Source of the DNA: Alphaproteobacteria bacterium UBA7691
GTDB taxonomy: Bacteria > Pseudomonadota > Alphaproteobacteria > Ferrovibrionales > Ferrovibrionaceae
NCBI GenBank assembly: GCA_002482765.1
Contig: DLGP01000078.1
Location: forward strand, 19,385 to 51,546
Length of the DNA: 32,162 nt
Direction of reading: 5' to 3'
Part shown: positions 22,879 through 32,162 of the stretch, piece after piece
Numbering within the stretch: the first letter of the stretch is position 1
Layout: every line of letters starts with the position of its first letter
Translations under genes and position numbers: made by a program
Notes under the pieces: model-generated
The model's database searches: none
Told to the model about the DNA's origin: nothing
What the model saw: only the letters and a program-made list of their open reading frames with translations

Positions 22879-22943
22879 CGTGTTTTGGGGAGCGCGAGTC
22901 TTTCTTAAGGTCGCCGAACCCCGGCCCGGTATTTGCGGTATAT

Positions 22944-22974
22944 AAAAAAACCCCGGGGTCGAAGCCCGGGGGTT
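22944..22974 (-). terminator. Intrinsic terminator of the beta-oxidation cluster
   Basis: On the minus strand a GC-rich stem (AACCCCCGGG pairing with CCCGGGGTT around CTTCGA, with one bulge) is followed by TTTTTTTATA, a textbook Rho-independent terminator. It ends about 30 bases downstream of the stop codon of the last cluster gene at 23006 and faces the histidine kinase gene from the other side. Confidence 0.85.
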
Positions 22975-23005
22975 AAGTGTTCCTCATTATGCTCTGGCAG
23001 CCAAA

Positions 23006-25129
23006 TCAGGCGTAGAAGCGCTTGCCCTGTTCGGCCATGTCGCGCAGCAGTTTCGGCGGCGTGAAGCGGGTGCCGAATTTCTGCGCCAGCTTGTCGCATT
23101 CGGCCACGAAGGGTTTCACGCCCACCGTGTCGATATTGCTCACCGTGCCGCCCCGGAAGGGCGGGAAGCCCCAGCCCATGATCGAGCCGACATCGGCATC
23201 GCGCACATCCACCACCACATTTTCTTCCAGGCAGCGCGCGGTTTCGACCGACTGGATGAAAACCAGCCGCTTGATCACGTCCTGCACATCGGGCTGTTCG
23301 GCGGTTTGCGGAAATTGTTCGGCCAGGCCGGCCCAGAGCCGCTTTTTGCCGTCGCTCGGGTAGTCATAAAAGCCCTTGCCGGCTTTCTTGCCCAGGCGGC
23401 CGAGTTTTTCCACCATAAGCGTCAGCACCGGTTCCGAGCCATCGGCCTTATAGGCATCGCCCAGATCCTTTTTGGTCTGCTGCCGCACACGATGCATCAG
23501 TTCCAGCGACACTTCGTCGGCCAGCGCCAGCGGGCCCACCGGCATGCCGGCCATCTTGCCGGCATTCTCGATCAGCGCCGGATTGACGCCCTCGGCCAGC
23601 AGGGTGAGGCCCTCATTGACATAGGTGGCGAAGACGCGGCTGGTGTAGAAGCCGCGGCTATCGTTGACCACAATCGGGGTCTTGCGGATTTTCTTCACAA
23701 AATCCATGGCGCGGGCCAGGGTTTCGTCACTGGTCTGCTTGCCACGGATGATCTCCACCAGCGGCATCTTGTCCACCGGCGAGAAGAAATGCAGGCCGAT
23801 GAAATTGGCCGGCCGGGCGCTGGCCTCAGCCAGGCCGGTGATCGGCAGCGTGGACGTATTGGAAGCGAAAATGGCGGTTTCAGCCAGTTGCGCTTCGGCC
23901 TTTTTGGTCACATCGGCCTTGATGCTGCGATCCTCAAACACCGCCTCGATCACCATCTCGCAGCCTTGCAGCAGGGCATAATCGGTGGTGGCGGTGATCA
24001 GCGCCAGTTGCGCATCACGCAGCTCCGGCTTCAGCTTCTTGGCGGCCACGCGCTTGTCCAGCAGGCCGGCGCTGTAGGCTTTGCCCTTGTCGGCGGCGGC
24101 CTGGCTGCTATCCAGCAGCACAACCTGCAAGCCGGCAGCAGAGGCAGCAAAAGCTATGCCCGCCCCCATCATGCCGGCGCCGAGGATGCCGATCTTGCTG
24201 TAGCTCTGGGTTGGCACGCCCTTGGGCCGGTTGGCCAGCTTGTTGGCCTCGCCCACTGAAACGAACAGGCTGCGGATCATGTTGCGTGCCGCATCCGAAC
24301 GGGCGCAGGCAATGAAATAGCGGCTCTCGATGCGCAAGGCGGTGTCGATATCCACCAGGCTGCCTTCATAGACGCAGGACATGATGTGCTGGGCCGCTGG
24401 ATAATTACCCTGGGTCTTGGCGCGCAGCATGGCATTGCCGGCGGTGAAGGTTTGCGCACCGGCCGGGGTCATCGCCGCGTCCTTCATGCGATAACCCTTC
24501 TGGTCCCAAGGCTTGGCGCAATTGGCGGCACCATCGGCCAGAATCCAGGCCTTGGCACGGCTCAGCAGTTCGGCGGCCGGCACCACTTCATCCAGGATGC
24601 CCATGCCCAGCGCGGTTTTCACATCCACCTTGCGGCCTTCCAGCAGCATAGGCAGCGCGTTGCGCACGCCGATCAGGCGCGGCAGGCGCTGGGTGCCGCC
24701 GGCGCCCGGCAGCAGGCCGATGGTCACTTCCGGCAGGCCGATCAGCGCCTTGGGATTGTCGGCGGCGATGCGGCGATGGCAGGCCAGGCAGATTTCCAGG
24801 CCGCCGCCCAAGGCCGTGCCGGGGATCGCGGCCACAAACGGCTTGCCGGCCTTCTCGATGTCGCGGAACAGCTTCTGTAGATTCATCGAGAAGCCGAACA
24901 TGGTTTCCGGCTCAACATCCTTGAACAGGTTGATCAGGTCGGCGCCGGCAACGAAATCGGGCTTGGCCGAGGCAACGATCACGCCCTTAACCGCCTTGTC
25001 GGCGATGGCCTTGGTCACGGCTTCCTTGAAGGCGGAGATTGAGCCGTCATTCAGCACGTTCATCGACCGGTCGGTCATGTTCCAGGTGATAGTGGCGACG
25101 CCGTCGCCATCGACAGTGTAATCGATCAT
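23006..25129 (-). CDS. Bifunctional enoyl-CoA hydratase / 3-hydroxyacyl-CoA dehydrogenase (FadB/FadJ order)
   Basis: The 707-residue enzyme carries out the hydration and the NAD-linked oxidation of beta-oxidation. The N-terminal crotonase domain (about 1-290) has both catalytic glutamates: Glu112 in GGGLEICLA and Glu134 in GLPEVTIGLLPGAGG. The middle part is the Rossmann NAD domain (GILGAGMMGAGIA; SNTSTLPI; HFFSPVDKMPLVEII with the catalytic His). Two C-terminal dehydrogenase domains follow, including RGFYTSRVF and GRLGKKAGKGFYDY. It ends the cluster, 10 bases behind the thiolase, with GAGG just before the ATG, and is followed by the terminator at 22944-22974. It pairs with the thiolase as a FadJ-FadA-type trifunctional set. 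Confidence 0.93.
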   Translation of the reverse strand: MIDYTVDGDGVATITWNMTDRSMNVLNDGSISAFKEAVTKAIADKAVKGVIVASAKPDFVAGADLINLFKDVEPETMFGFSMNLQKLFRDIEKAGKPFVAAIPGTALGGGLEICLACHRRIAADNPKALIGLPEVTIGLLPGAGGTQRLPRLIGVRNALPMLLEGRKVDVKTALGMGILDEVVPAAELLSRAKAWILADGAANCAKPWDQKGYRMKDAAMTPAGAQTFTAGNAMLRAKTQGNYPAAQHIMSCVYEGSLVDIDTALRIESRYFIACARSDAARNMIRSLFVSVGEANKLANRPKGVPTQSYSKIGILGAGMMGAGIAFAASAAGLQVVLLDSSQAAADKGKAYSAGLLDKRVAAKKLKPELRDAQLALITATTDYALLQGCEMVIEAVFEDRSIKADVTKKAEAQLAETAIFASNTSTLPITGLAEASARPANFIGLHFFSPVDKMPLVEIIRGKQTSDETLARAMDFVKKIRKTPIVVNDSRGFYTSRVFATYVNEGLTLLAEGVNPALIENAGKMAGMPVGPLALADEVSLELMHRVRQQTKKDLGDAYKADGSEPVLTLMVEKLGRLGKKAGKGFYDYPSDGKKRLWAGLAEQFPQTAEQPDVQDVIKRLVFIQSVETARCLEENVVVDVRDADVGSIMGWGFPPFRGGTVSNIDTVGVKPFVAECDKLAQKFGTRFTPPKLLRDMAEQGKRFYA

Positions 25130-25139
25130 GATGTTTGCC

Positions 25140-26348
25140 TCAGACCCGTTCGATGATGGTGGCGGTGCCCATGCCGGCGCCGACGCAAAGTGTGATCAGC
25201 GCGGTGCTCTTGCCGGTGCGCTCCAGCTCATCCAGCACAGTGCCCAGGATCATCGCGCCGGTGGCGCCGAGCGGATGGCCCATGGCGATGGCGCCGCCAT
25301 TCACGTTGATCTTGTCATGCGGGATATTCAGCACCTGCATGAAACGCAGCACCACCGAAGCAAAAGCCTCGTTCAGTTCATAGAGGTCGATATCGGCAGC
25401 GCTCATGCCGGCCCGCTTCAGCGCCTTTTCGGCGGCAAAGGACGGCCCGGTCAGCATGATGGTGGGTTCCGAACCGATGGAAGCAAAGCTGCGGATACGG
25501 GCGCGCGGCTTCAGGCCGGCTTTTTTGCCGGCTTCTGCATTGCCGATCAGCACGGCGGCGGCGCCATCCACGATGCCGGATGAATTGCCGGCATGATGCA
25601 CATGCTCGATGCGCTCCACTTCCGGATAACGCTGCAAGGCCACATTGTTGAAGCCGAATTGCTCGCCCGGCACGGTGAAGGCCGGATCAAGCTGCGCCAG
25701 GGTCTGCATCGTGGTTTCCGGGCGCATATGCTCGTCATGGCCCAGGATGGTGAGGCCGTTGATATCCTTCACCGGCACGATGGATTTTTTGAAGCGGCCT
25801 TCATCCCACGAACGCTTGGCGCGGTTCTGGCTTTCCACCGCATAGGCATCCACATCGGCGCGGCTCATGCCGTATTTGGTGGCAATCAGATCGGCCGAGA
25901 TGCCCTGCGGGATGAAATAGGTCGGGATTGCCACCGCCGGATCAAGCGCCCAGGCGCCGCCCGACATGCCCATCGGCACGCGGCTCATGCTTTCCACGCC
26001 GCCGCCAATCGCCATCTGGCTCTGGCCGCTCATCACTTGCGCCGCCGCCATGTTGCAGGCTTCCAGGCCCGAGGCGCAGAAGCGGTTGATCTGCACGCCG
26101 GCCACGCTTTCGGCATAGCCCGACTGGATCACCGCTACGCGGGCGATATCGGCGCCCTGTTCGCCCACCGGCTCGACACAGCCCAGCACCACATCATCCA
26201 CCAGGCTGGTATCCAGCTCGTTGCGGTCGCGCATGGCTTCCAGCACCGTGGTGGCCAGGCGCATCGGGGTCACTTCATGCAGGCTGCCGCTGGCGCGGCC
26301 CTTGCCGCGCGGTGTGCGCACGGTGTCGTAGACGAAGGCTTCGGTCAT
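25140..26348 (-). CDS. Acetyl-CoA C-acyltransferase (3-ketoacyl-CoA thiolase)
   Basis: The 402-residue thiolase does the last step of the beta-oxidation spiral. The acyl-accepting Cys91 is in INRFCASGLEA; the second active-site region has NVNGGAIAMGHPLGATGA with its His, and TLCVGAGMG holds the acid-base Cys. Length and motifs are typical for FadA/FadI-type degradative thiolases. GGGAG lies before the ATG at 26348. It shares an operon with the FadB/FadJ-type gene, 10 bases apart. The 129-base gap upstream holds the palindrome at 26405-26414, so the pair may also have its own promoter. Confidence 0.95.
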   Translation of the reverse strand: MTEAFVYDTVRTPRGKGRASGSLHEVTPMRLATTVLEAMRDRNELDTSLVDDVVLGCVEPVGEQGADIARVAVIQSGYAESVAGVQINRFCASGLEACNMAAAQVMSGQSQMAIGGGVESMSRVPMGMSGGAWALDPAVAIPTYFIPQGISADLIATKYGMSRADVDAYAVESQNRAKRSWDEGRFKKSIVPVKDINGLTILGHDEHMRPETTMQTLAQLDPAFTVPGEQFGFNNVALQRYPEVERIEHVHHAGNSSGIVDGAAAVLIGNAEAGKKAGLKPRARIRSFASIGSEPTIMLTGPSFAAEKALKRAGMSAADIDLYELNEAFASVVLRFMQVLNIPHDKINVNGGAIAMGHPLGATGAMILGTVLDELERTGKSTALITLCVGAGMGTATIIERV

Positions 26349-26404
26349 GTTTCTCTCCCGGGATCGAATTGGCTACCGAATTTAACTGAGCGATTAAAAC
26401 CTAA

Positions 26405-26414
26405 CAAACGTTTG
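26405..26414. promoter_or_regulatory. Palindrome CAAACGTTTG upstream of the thiolase gene
   Basis: This perfect 10-bp palindrome lies in the 129-base gap between the acyl-CoA dehydrogenase and thiolase genes, 57 bases before the thiolase ATG, in an AT-rich stretch. Fatty-acid repressors of the TetR family use AAACGTTT-like sites, so a regulatory role is plausible but unproven; the preceding CTAA (26401-26404) recalls the palindrome at 27671-27684. Confidence 0.4.
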
Positions 26415-26477
26415 GCGGCAAGGCGGAACGCGCTCAATGGAGGGGCGAACTGCCTTGCCGTAACGGAAACGAACCGA

Positions 26478-27626
26478 TCACAGCGTACGGCTGATCAGTT
26501 CCTTCATGATCTCGTTGGTGCCGCCATAAATGCGCTGCACACGGGCATCGGCATAGGCGCGGGCAACCGGATATTCCCACATGAAGCCGTAGCCGCCATG
26601 CAATTGCAGGCATTTGTCGATCAGCTTGTTTTGCAGGTCGCTGCACCAGTATTTCGCCATTGCGGCGGTAGCCACATCCAGCTTGTTCTGCGCCACCAGC
26701 TCGATGCATTTATCTACAAAGACGCGCGCCACCTGGGTCTCGGTTTTCACCTCGGCCAGTTCAAAGCGGGTATTCTGGAAATCCAGGATGGATTTGCCGA
26801 AAGCCTTGCGGTTACGGGTGTAATCAACGGTCCATTTCAGCACCGCCTCGCAGCCGGCCACCGACATGATGGCGATTTGCAGGCGCTCCCAGGCCAGTTC
26901 CTGCATAAGCATGTAGAAACCCTGGCCTTCGCCGCCCAGCATGTTTTCCGGCGGCACATGCACGTCGTTGAAAAACAGTTCCGAGGTATCCTGTGCGCGC
27001 AGGCCGAGCTTTTCCAGGTTGCGGCCCTTGGTGAAGCCCTCGCGGCCGGCTTCCACCAGGAACAGCGACATGCCCTTGGCGCCTTCCTTCGGATTGGTCT
27101 TGGTCACCACAATCACCAGATCGGCATTCTGGCCGTTGGTGATGAAGGTCTTCTGGCCGTTGATGACAAATTCATTGCCCTGGCGCACGGCCGTGGTGCG
27201 CACACCCTGCAAATCCGAGCCGGTGCCGGGTTCGGTCATGGCAATGGCGCCGATCACTTCGCCGGTGGCCATCTTGGGCAGCCACTTCTTCTTCTGCTCC
27301 TCGGTGCCGTAATTCAGGATATACGGCGCCACGATATCGGAATGCAGCGAAAAGCCCGGGCCGGTGGCGCCGATATACCCCTGTTCCTCCATCAGGATGG
27401 TGGAATAGAGCCGATCGGCGCCAACGCCGCCATATTCCTCCGGCATGGTGGGGCAGAGGAAACCGGCCTCGCCAGCCTTGAGCCAAGCCGAACGCGGCAC
27501 GATGCCGTCTTCTTCCCATTTGGCATGATGCGGGGCGACTTCGCGCTCGAAGAAGCGCCGCGCCGATTCGCGGAACTGGTTATGCTCGTCGCTGAAAATT
27601 GTGCGCGGAATGGCAAATTCAGTCAT
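26478..27626 (-). CDS. Acyl-CoA dehydrogenase, long-chain/isovaleryl-type active site
   Basis: The 382-residue flavoenzyme oxidises acyl-CoA to enoyl-CoA. Visible are the FAD-binding stretches AMTEPGTGSDLQG and FITNG, and the C-terminal ARVQRIYGGTNEIMKELI. In medium- and short-chain enzymes the catalytic Glu lies in YEGT; here that position is Gly (IYGGT). The other known position, in helix G, has Glu247 (LAWERLQIA), as in long-chain (LCAD) and isovaleryl-CoA dehydrogenases. A long- or branched-chain substrate is therefore more likely. The start has a GGGAA ribosome-binding site. The 44 bases upstream hold the palindrome at 27671-27684. Confidence 0.93.
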   Translation of the reverse strand: MTEFAIPRTIFSDEHNQFRESARRFFEREVAPHHAKWEEDGIVPRSAWLKAGEAGFLCPTMPEEYGGVGADRLYSTILMEEQGYIGATGPGFSLHSDIVAPYILNYGTEEQKKKWLPKMATGEVIGAIAMTEPGTGSDLQGVRTTAVRQGNEFVINGQKTFITNGQNADLVIVVTKTNPKEGAKGMSLFLVEAGREGFTKGRNLEKLGLRAQDTSELFFNDVHVPPENMLGGEGQGFYMLMQELAWERLQIAIMSVAGCEAVLKWTVDYTRNRKAFGKSILDFQNTRFELAEVKTETQVARVFVDKCIELVAQNKLDVATAAMAKYWCSDLQNKLIDKCLQLHGGYGFMWEYPVARAYADARVQRIYGGTNEIMKELISRTL

Positions 27627-27670
27627 TTTTGTTTCCCTGCTCCCTAGACTCGGGCCTCAACCCTAGCCGC

Positions 27671-27680
27671 CTAACGTATG

Positions 27681-27684
<4 letters not shown>
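27671..27684. promoter_or_regulatory. Palindrome CTAACGTATGTTAG before the acyl-CoA dehydrogenase gene
   Basis: CTAAC and GTTAG flank GTAT in a perfect 14-base hyphenated palindrome 45 bases before the ATG at 27626, overlapping the stop codon of the upstream acyl-CoA dehydrogenase gene. Its shape and place fit an operator for a fatty-acid-responsive TetR-type regulator; it could also be chance. Confidence 0.4.
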
Positions 27685-29474
<1,790 letters not shown>

Positions 29475-29500
29475 GGCTGTCTCTCCTCAGTTTCGCTCAA

Positions 29501-31819
29501 TCAATTGCGGAGCGGCTTGCCCTTGGTCAGCATGTGTTCGATACGGTCGAGCGTGGCGTTGGTCTTGATCAGCGCCATGAAATTCTCGCGTTCCAGCTCC
29601 AGCAGCTTCTTTTCCGTCACCACCTCGGTGATGTCGGTATTGCCGCCGGAAACCACATTGGCCAGCGCATTGGACACCACCACGTCATGCTTGGTGGCCT
29701 TGCCCTGCTGGAAGAAACCTTCCACCGCCAATGCCATTGCCGCCTTGGCCGTGGGGCCGGGCAGGTTGATTTCCACCGGCTTCGGCGGCGCATAATTCTC
29801 CGCCAGCTTGAGCGCCTTGGCCTTGGCATCGGCCAGCAGGCGGCGGCGGTTCATGGTGATGCCGTCGCCATCGCGCAGGATCAGCATGTCACGCGCTTCC
29901 ATGGCCGAGGTTGCCACCTTGGCGGTGGAGATGGCCTCAAACACTTGCGCCAGCGCCGGCATCGGCCCGCCGGGGCGACGCTTGTTGGTGATGGCGCGGG
30001 TGATCAGTTCCTTGCAGCCGCCCCAGCCCGGGATGACGCCGACGCCCACTTCCACCAGCCCCATATAACTTTCGGCATGGGCCTGGATGGCATCGGAATG
30101 CAGCGCAATTTCGCAGCCGCCGCCCAGAGCCATGCCGGCCACCGCCGCCACCACCGGGAAGGGCGCGTATTTCAGCTTCATATAGGCATCCTGGCCTTCC
30201 TGGATGCCCTGCTCGATCGCCGGCCACATCGCGATATTGGCCTGGAACAGCGCAATGCCCACATTGGCGCCGACCGAGAAATTGTCGTAATCGCCGCCGA
30301 TGATCAGCGCCTTGAAGCCCTTCTTGTCGATCTTGGCCGCTTCCTTCACCATGGCGATGATATCGGCATCCACCGCATTCATCTTGGTGTGCAGTTCCAG
30401 GCAGGCCACGCCGTCGCCCAGATCCCAGATGCTGGCGCCCTTGTTGGACAGCACCGGCTGCTTGCCGCGCTTCATGTCGGCCAACGTCCAGGCGCCGGCT
30501 TCCACCACGATTTCGGCATAGTCACCCGATGGCATCAGGCGATAGGCCTTGCCGCCTTCTTCCTTGTAGAACGGCCGGCCGGCGGCGATCTCCACCATGC
30601 GCGGCACCGGCAGACCTTCGGCTTTCAGCTTGTCGGCAAACCATTGTGTGCCCAACTGATCGATCTGCTGATAGGGGCCATATTTCCAGGCATAGCCGGT
30701 CTTCATCGCCACATCCACGGCGGCGATATCGTCAACAATCTCCGGCACCAGATCAGCGGCATAGCTCAGCACGCGGCTCAGCACGCCCCAGGCATATTTG
30801 CCGCCCTTGTCGTCAAACTCCACCAGGGCGCGCAGGCTCTTGCGGGCTGCCTTCACCGAAGCCAGGTTCGGGCGCTGCTTGGGGCGATATTCGCCGCTTT
30901 GCAGATCCAGCGCTTCCTTGCCGCGATTGCGGTAGAAGCCGCCCTTGCCCTTGCGGCCGGTATAACCCTCAGCAATCATCTTCTGCATCAAGGCATTCAA
31001 CGGATGATCGGCCTTGTGGAATTGCGGCAGTGCATCGCTCGGCGGCAGGGTTTTCAGCATCGAGCCGACCACATAGGGGCCAAGGTCGATGCCGGTCAGA
31101 TCAGCCAGGCCGAAGATGCCGGTTTTGGGGATGCCGGTCGGCTTGCCGATGATGCTGTCAGCCTCTTCCACGGTCAGGCCCATATCATAGGCCAGCGCGG
31201 TGGCCACGGTGGACCAGTAGATGCCGATGCGGTTGGCGATGAAGCCGGGGCGGTCTTTGCAATCCACCACTTCCTTGCCCAGCTTCTCGTCGCCGAAACG
31301 GCGCAAGGCGGCAATCGCGTCGGAGCGGGTTTTCGGGCCTTTCACCAATTCAAACAGCCGCATGTAGCGTGGCGGATTGAAGAAATGCGTCACCGCAAAG
31401 TCGGCGGCGAAACTTTCCGGCAGGCCCTGGGTCAGCAGGTCGAGCGGGATGGTGGAGGTGTTGGAGGTGACGATGGAGCCGGGCTTGCGGTTCTGCTCCA
31501 GCTTGGCATAGAGGTCGCGCTTGAGATCAACATTCTCGATGATCGCTTCGCAAATCCAGTCCACATCGGCCAGCTTGCCCAGGTCGTCCTCGATATTGCC
31601 CGGCGTTACCAGCTTGGCGACACGCGGATGCATGAACGGCGCCGGCTTGGTCTTGAGCATCTTCTGGATCGCGCCTTCGGCCAGCGCATTCCGGTTATTG
31701 GCGCCTTTTGGCACAATATCCAGCAGCAGCACCGGAATGCCGGCATTGGCGACATGGGCGGCGATGCCGGAACCCATCACGCCGGAGCCGATGACGGCAA
31801 CTTTTTTGATCTCGGTCAT
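29501..31819 (-). CDS. Bifunctional 3-hydroxyacyl-CoA dehydrogenase / enoyl-CoA hydratase (FadN order, dehydrogenase first)
   Basis: The 772-residue enzyme has the reverse domain order of the FadB/FadJ-type gene at 23006. The NAD-binding dehydrogenase comes first (KVAVIGSGVMGSGIAAHVAN; SNTSTIPLDLL; HFFNPPRYMRLFELV with the catalytic His), then two dehydrogenase C-domains (GYTGRKGKGGFYR and DLVPEIVDDI parts). The crotonase domain is C-terminal, with its Glu in GGGCEIALHSD and a second in GLVEVGVGVIPGWGG. This is the architecture of Bacillus FadN and many alphaproteobacterial proteins. GGAGGAG lies eight bases before the ATG. It is cotranscribed with the thiolase at the window edge (26-base gap). 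Confidence 0.93.
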   Translation of the reverse strand: MTEIKKVAVIGSGVMGSGIAAHVANAGIPVLLLDIVPKGANNRNALAEGAIQKMLKTKPAPFMHPRVAKLVTPGNIEDDLGKLADVDWICEAIIENVDLKRDLYAKLEQNRKPGSIVTSNTSTIPLDLLTQGLPESFAADFAVTHFFNPPRYMRLFELVKGPKTRSDAIAALRRFGDEKLGKEVVDCKDRPGFIANRIGIYWSTVATALAYDMGLTVEEADSIIGKPTGIPKTGIFGLADLTGIDLGPYVVGSMLKTLPPSDALPQFHKADHPLNALMQKMIAEGYTGRKGKGGFYRNRGKEALDLQSGEYRPKQRPNLASVKAARKSLRALVEFDDKGGKYAWGVLSRVLSYAADLVPEIVDDIAAVDVAMKTGYAWKYGPYQQIDQLGTQWFADKLKAEGLPVPRMVEIAAGRPFYKEEGGKAYRLMPSGDYAEIVVEAGAWTLADMKRGKQPVLSNKGASIWDLGDGVACLELHTKMNAVDADIIAMVKEAAKIDKKGFKALIIGGDYDNFSVGANVGIALFQANIAMWPAIEQGIQEGQDAYMKLKYAPFPVVAAVAGMALGGGCEIALHSDAIQAHAESYMGLVEVGVGVIPGWGGCKELITRAITNKRRPGGPMPALAQVFEAISTAKVATSAMEARDMLILRDGDGITMNRRRLLADAKAKALKLAENYAPPKPVEINLPGPTAKAAMALAVEGFFQQGKATKHDVVVSNALANVVSGGNTDITEVVTEKKLLELERENFMALIKTNATLDRIEHMLTKGKPLRN

Positions 31820-31845
31820 GGTCTGAACTCCTCCCAGGCTGCGGC

Positions 31846-32162
31846 TCAGATCGCCTCAAGCACGGTGGCGATGCCCTGGCCACCACCGATGCACTGGGTG
31901 GCGAGCGCAAACTGCTTGCCTTCACGCTGCAACAGCGCGGCGGCCTTGCCGGTGATGCGCGCGCCGGTGGCGCCCATCGGATGGCCCAGCGCGATGGCGC
32001 CGCCATCCAGGTTGACCTTGCTCATGTCGTAATCAGCCTGGCGCACGCAGGCCAGCGCCTGGGCAGCGAAAGCCTCGTTCAGTTCAACAATGTCGATATC
32101 CTTCAGGCTCAGGCCGGCGCGCTTCAGCGCCTTCTCGGTCGCCGGCACCGGGCCGATGCCCA
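31846..32162 (-). CDS. Acetyl-CoA C-acyltransferase, C-terminal part (runs off the right edge)
   Basis: About 105 C-terminal residues of a thiolase are visible. They include MGIGPVPATEKALKRAG-like text at the edge (in-window GIGPVPATEKALKRAG), VELNEAFAAQALA, NLDGGAIALGHPMGATGARI with the active-site His and TQCIGGGQG with the catalytic Cys. The start and the acyl-accepting Cys lie outside the window. It precedes the FadN-type gene on the same strand, the usual FadA-FadN pairing, and is distinct from the thiolase at 25140-26348. Confidence 0.92.
   Translation of the reverse strand, partial: GIGPVPATEKALKRAGLSLKDIDIVELNEAFAAQALACVRQADYDMSKVNLDGGAIALGHPMGATGARITGKAAALLQREGKQFALATQCIGGGQGIATVLEAI

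Noticed and set aside
25593..27647. Open frame of 684 codons on the plus strand opposite the thiolase and acyl-CoA dehydrogenase genes
   Set aside because: Antisense to two well supported genes and crossing the gap between them, with low-complexity His-rich text and no domain.
29534..32032. Very long open frame on the plus strand opposite the FadN-type gene (832 codons)
   Set aside because: It is rich in His, Gln, Arg and Gly without any recognisable domain and lies fully antisense to a clear enzyme gene. Such frames are expected opposite GC-rich coding sequence.

Overview
The window looks like chromosomal DNA of a GC-rich alphaproteobacterium, probably Rhodospirillales-like. This is inferred from codon use, the folP-glmM-thiD order, the DUF1127/PhzF pair, the TRAP transporters and the 3-hydroxyacyl-CoA dehydrogenase/thiolase set. 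No tRNA, rRNA, insertion sequence, phage gene or CRISPR array was recognised. No gap between genes exceeds 300 bases.

Left part (1-3646, minus strand). The 5' end of a Dps-type ferritin gene is followed by a bifunctional Ada-type alkylation-repair regulator, a monocarboxylate-type MFS transporter, and a DUF1778/GNAT toxin-antitoxin pair with a perfect 8-bp inverted repeat in front of it. The toxin has Trp where its family has the catalytic Tyr, and it uses a TTG start.

Housekeeping block (3731-6955, plus strand). A short patch of tandem 17-bp and 20-bp repeats lies directly before folP, which leads into glmM and thiD (the last two overlap by ATGA).

Regulator and transport block (6952-11595). 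A MocR-type regulator and a lactate-permease-like gene run leftward. A DUF1127 protein, a PhzF-family protein and a GNAT acetyltransferase run rightward. The roughly 100-bp divergent region holds three short dyads overlapping two promoter-like sequences.

CoA/transport block (11592-19092, plus strand). It contains an atypical crotonase, a TetR regulator with a candidate operator, a protein built from three tandem hotdog domains, an AEC carrier and a complete TRAP transporter (DctP-DctQ-DctM). The set suggests import and CoA-dependent handling of an organic acid whose identity the sequence does not reveal.

Envelope-stress block (19177-22722, plus strand). A DegP/HtrA-type protease with two PDZ domains precedes an OmpR-type response regulator and a histidine kinase whose genes overlap by 8 bases.

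Between this and the next block (22780-22878) lie two copies of a 33-base hairpin element in head-to-head inverted orientation. They differ at three stem pairs, all with compensatory changes.

Right part (22944-32162, minus strand). A fatty-acid beta-oxidation cluster reads, in transcription order: thiolase (cut by the window end), a dehydrogenase-hydratase fusion (FadN order), a DmdC-like acyl-CoA dehydrogenase, a second acyl-CoA dehydrogenase, a second thiolase, a hydratase-dehydrogenase fusion (FadB/FadJ order) and a clear intrinsic terminator. The two bifunctional enzymes carry their domains in opposite order.
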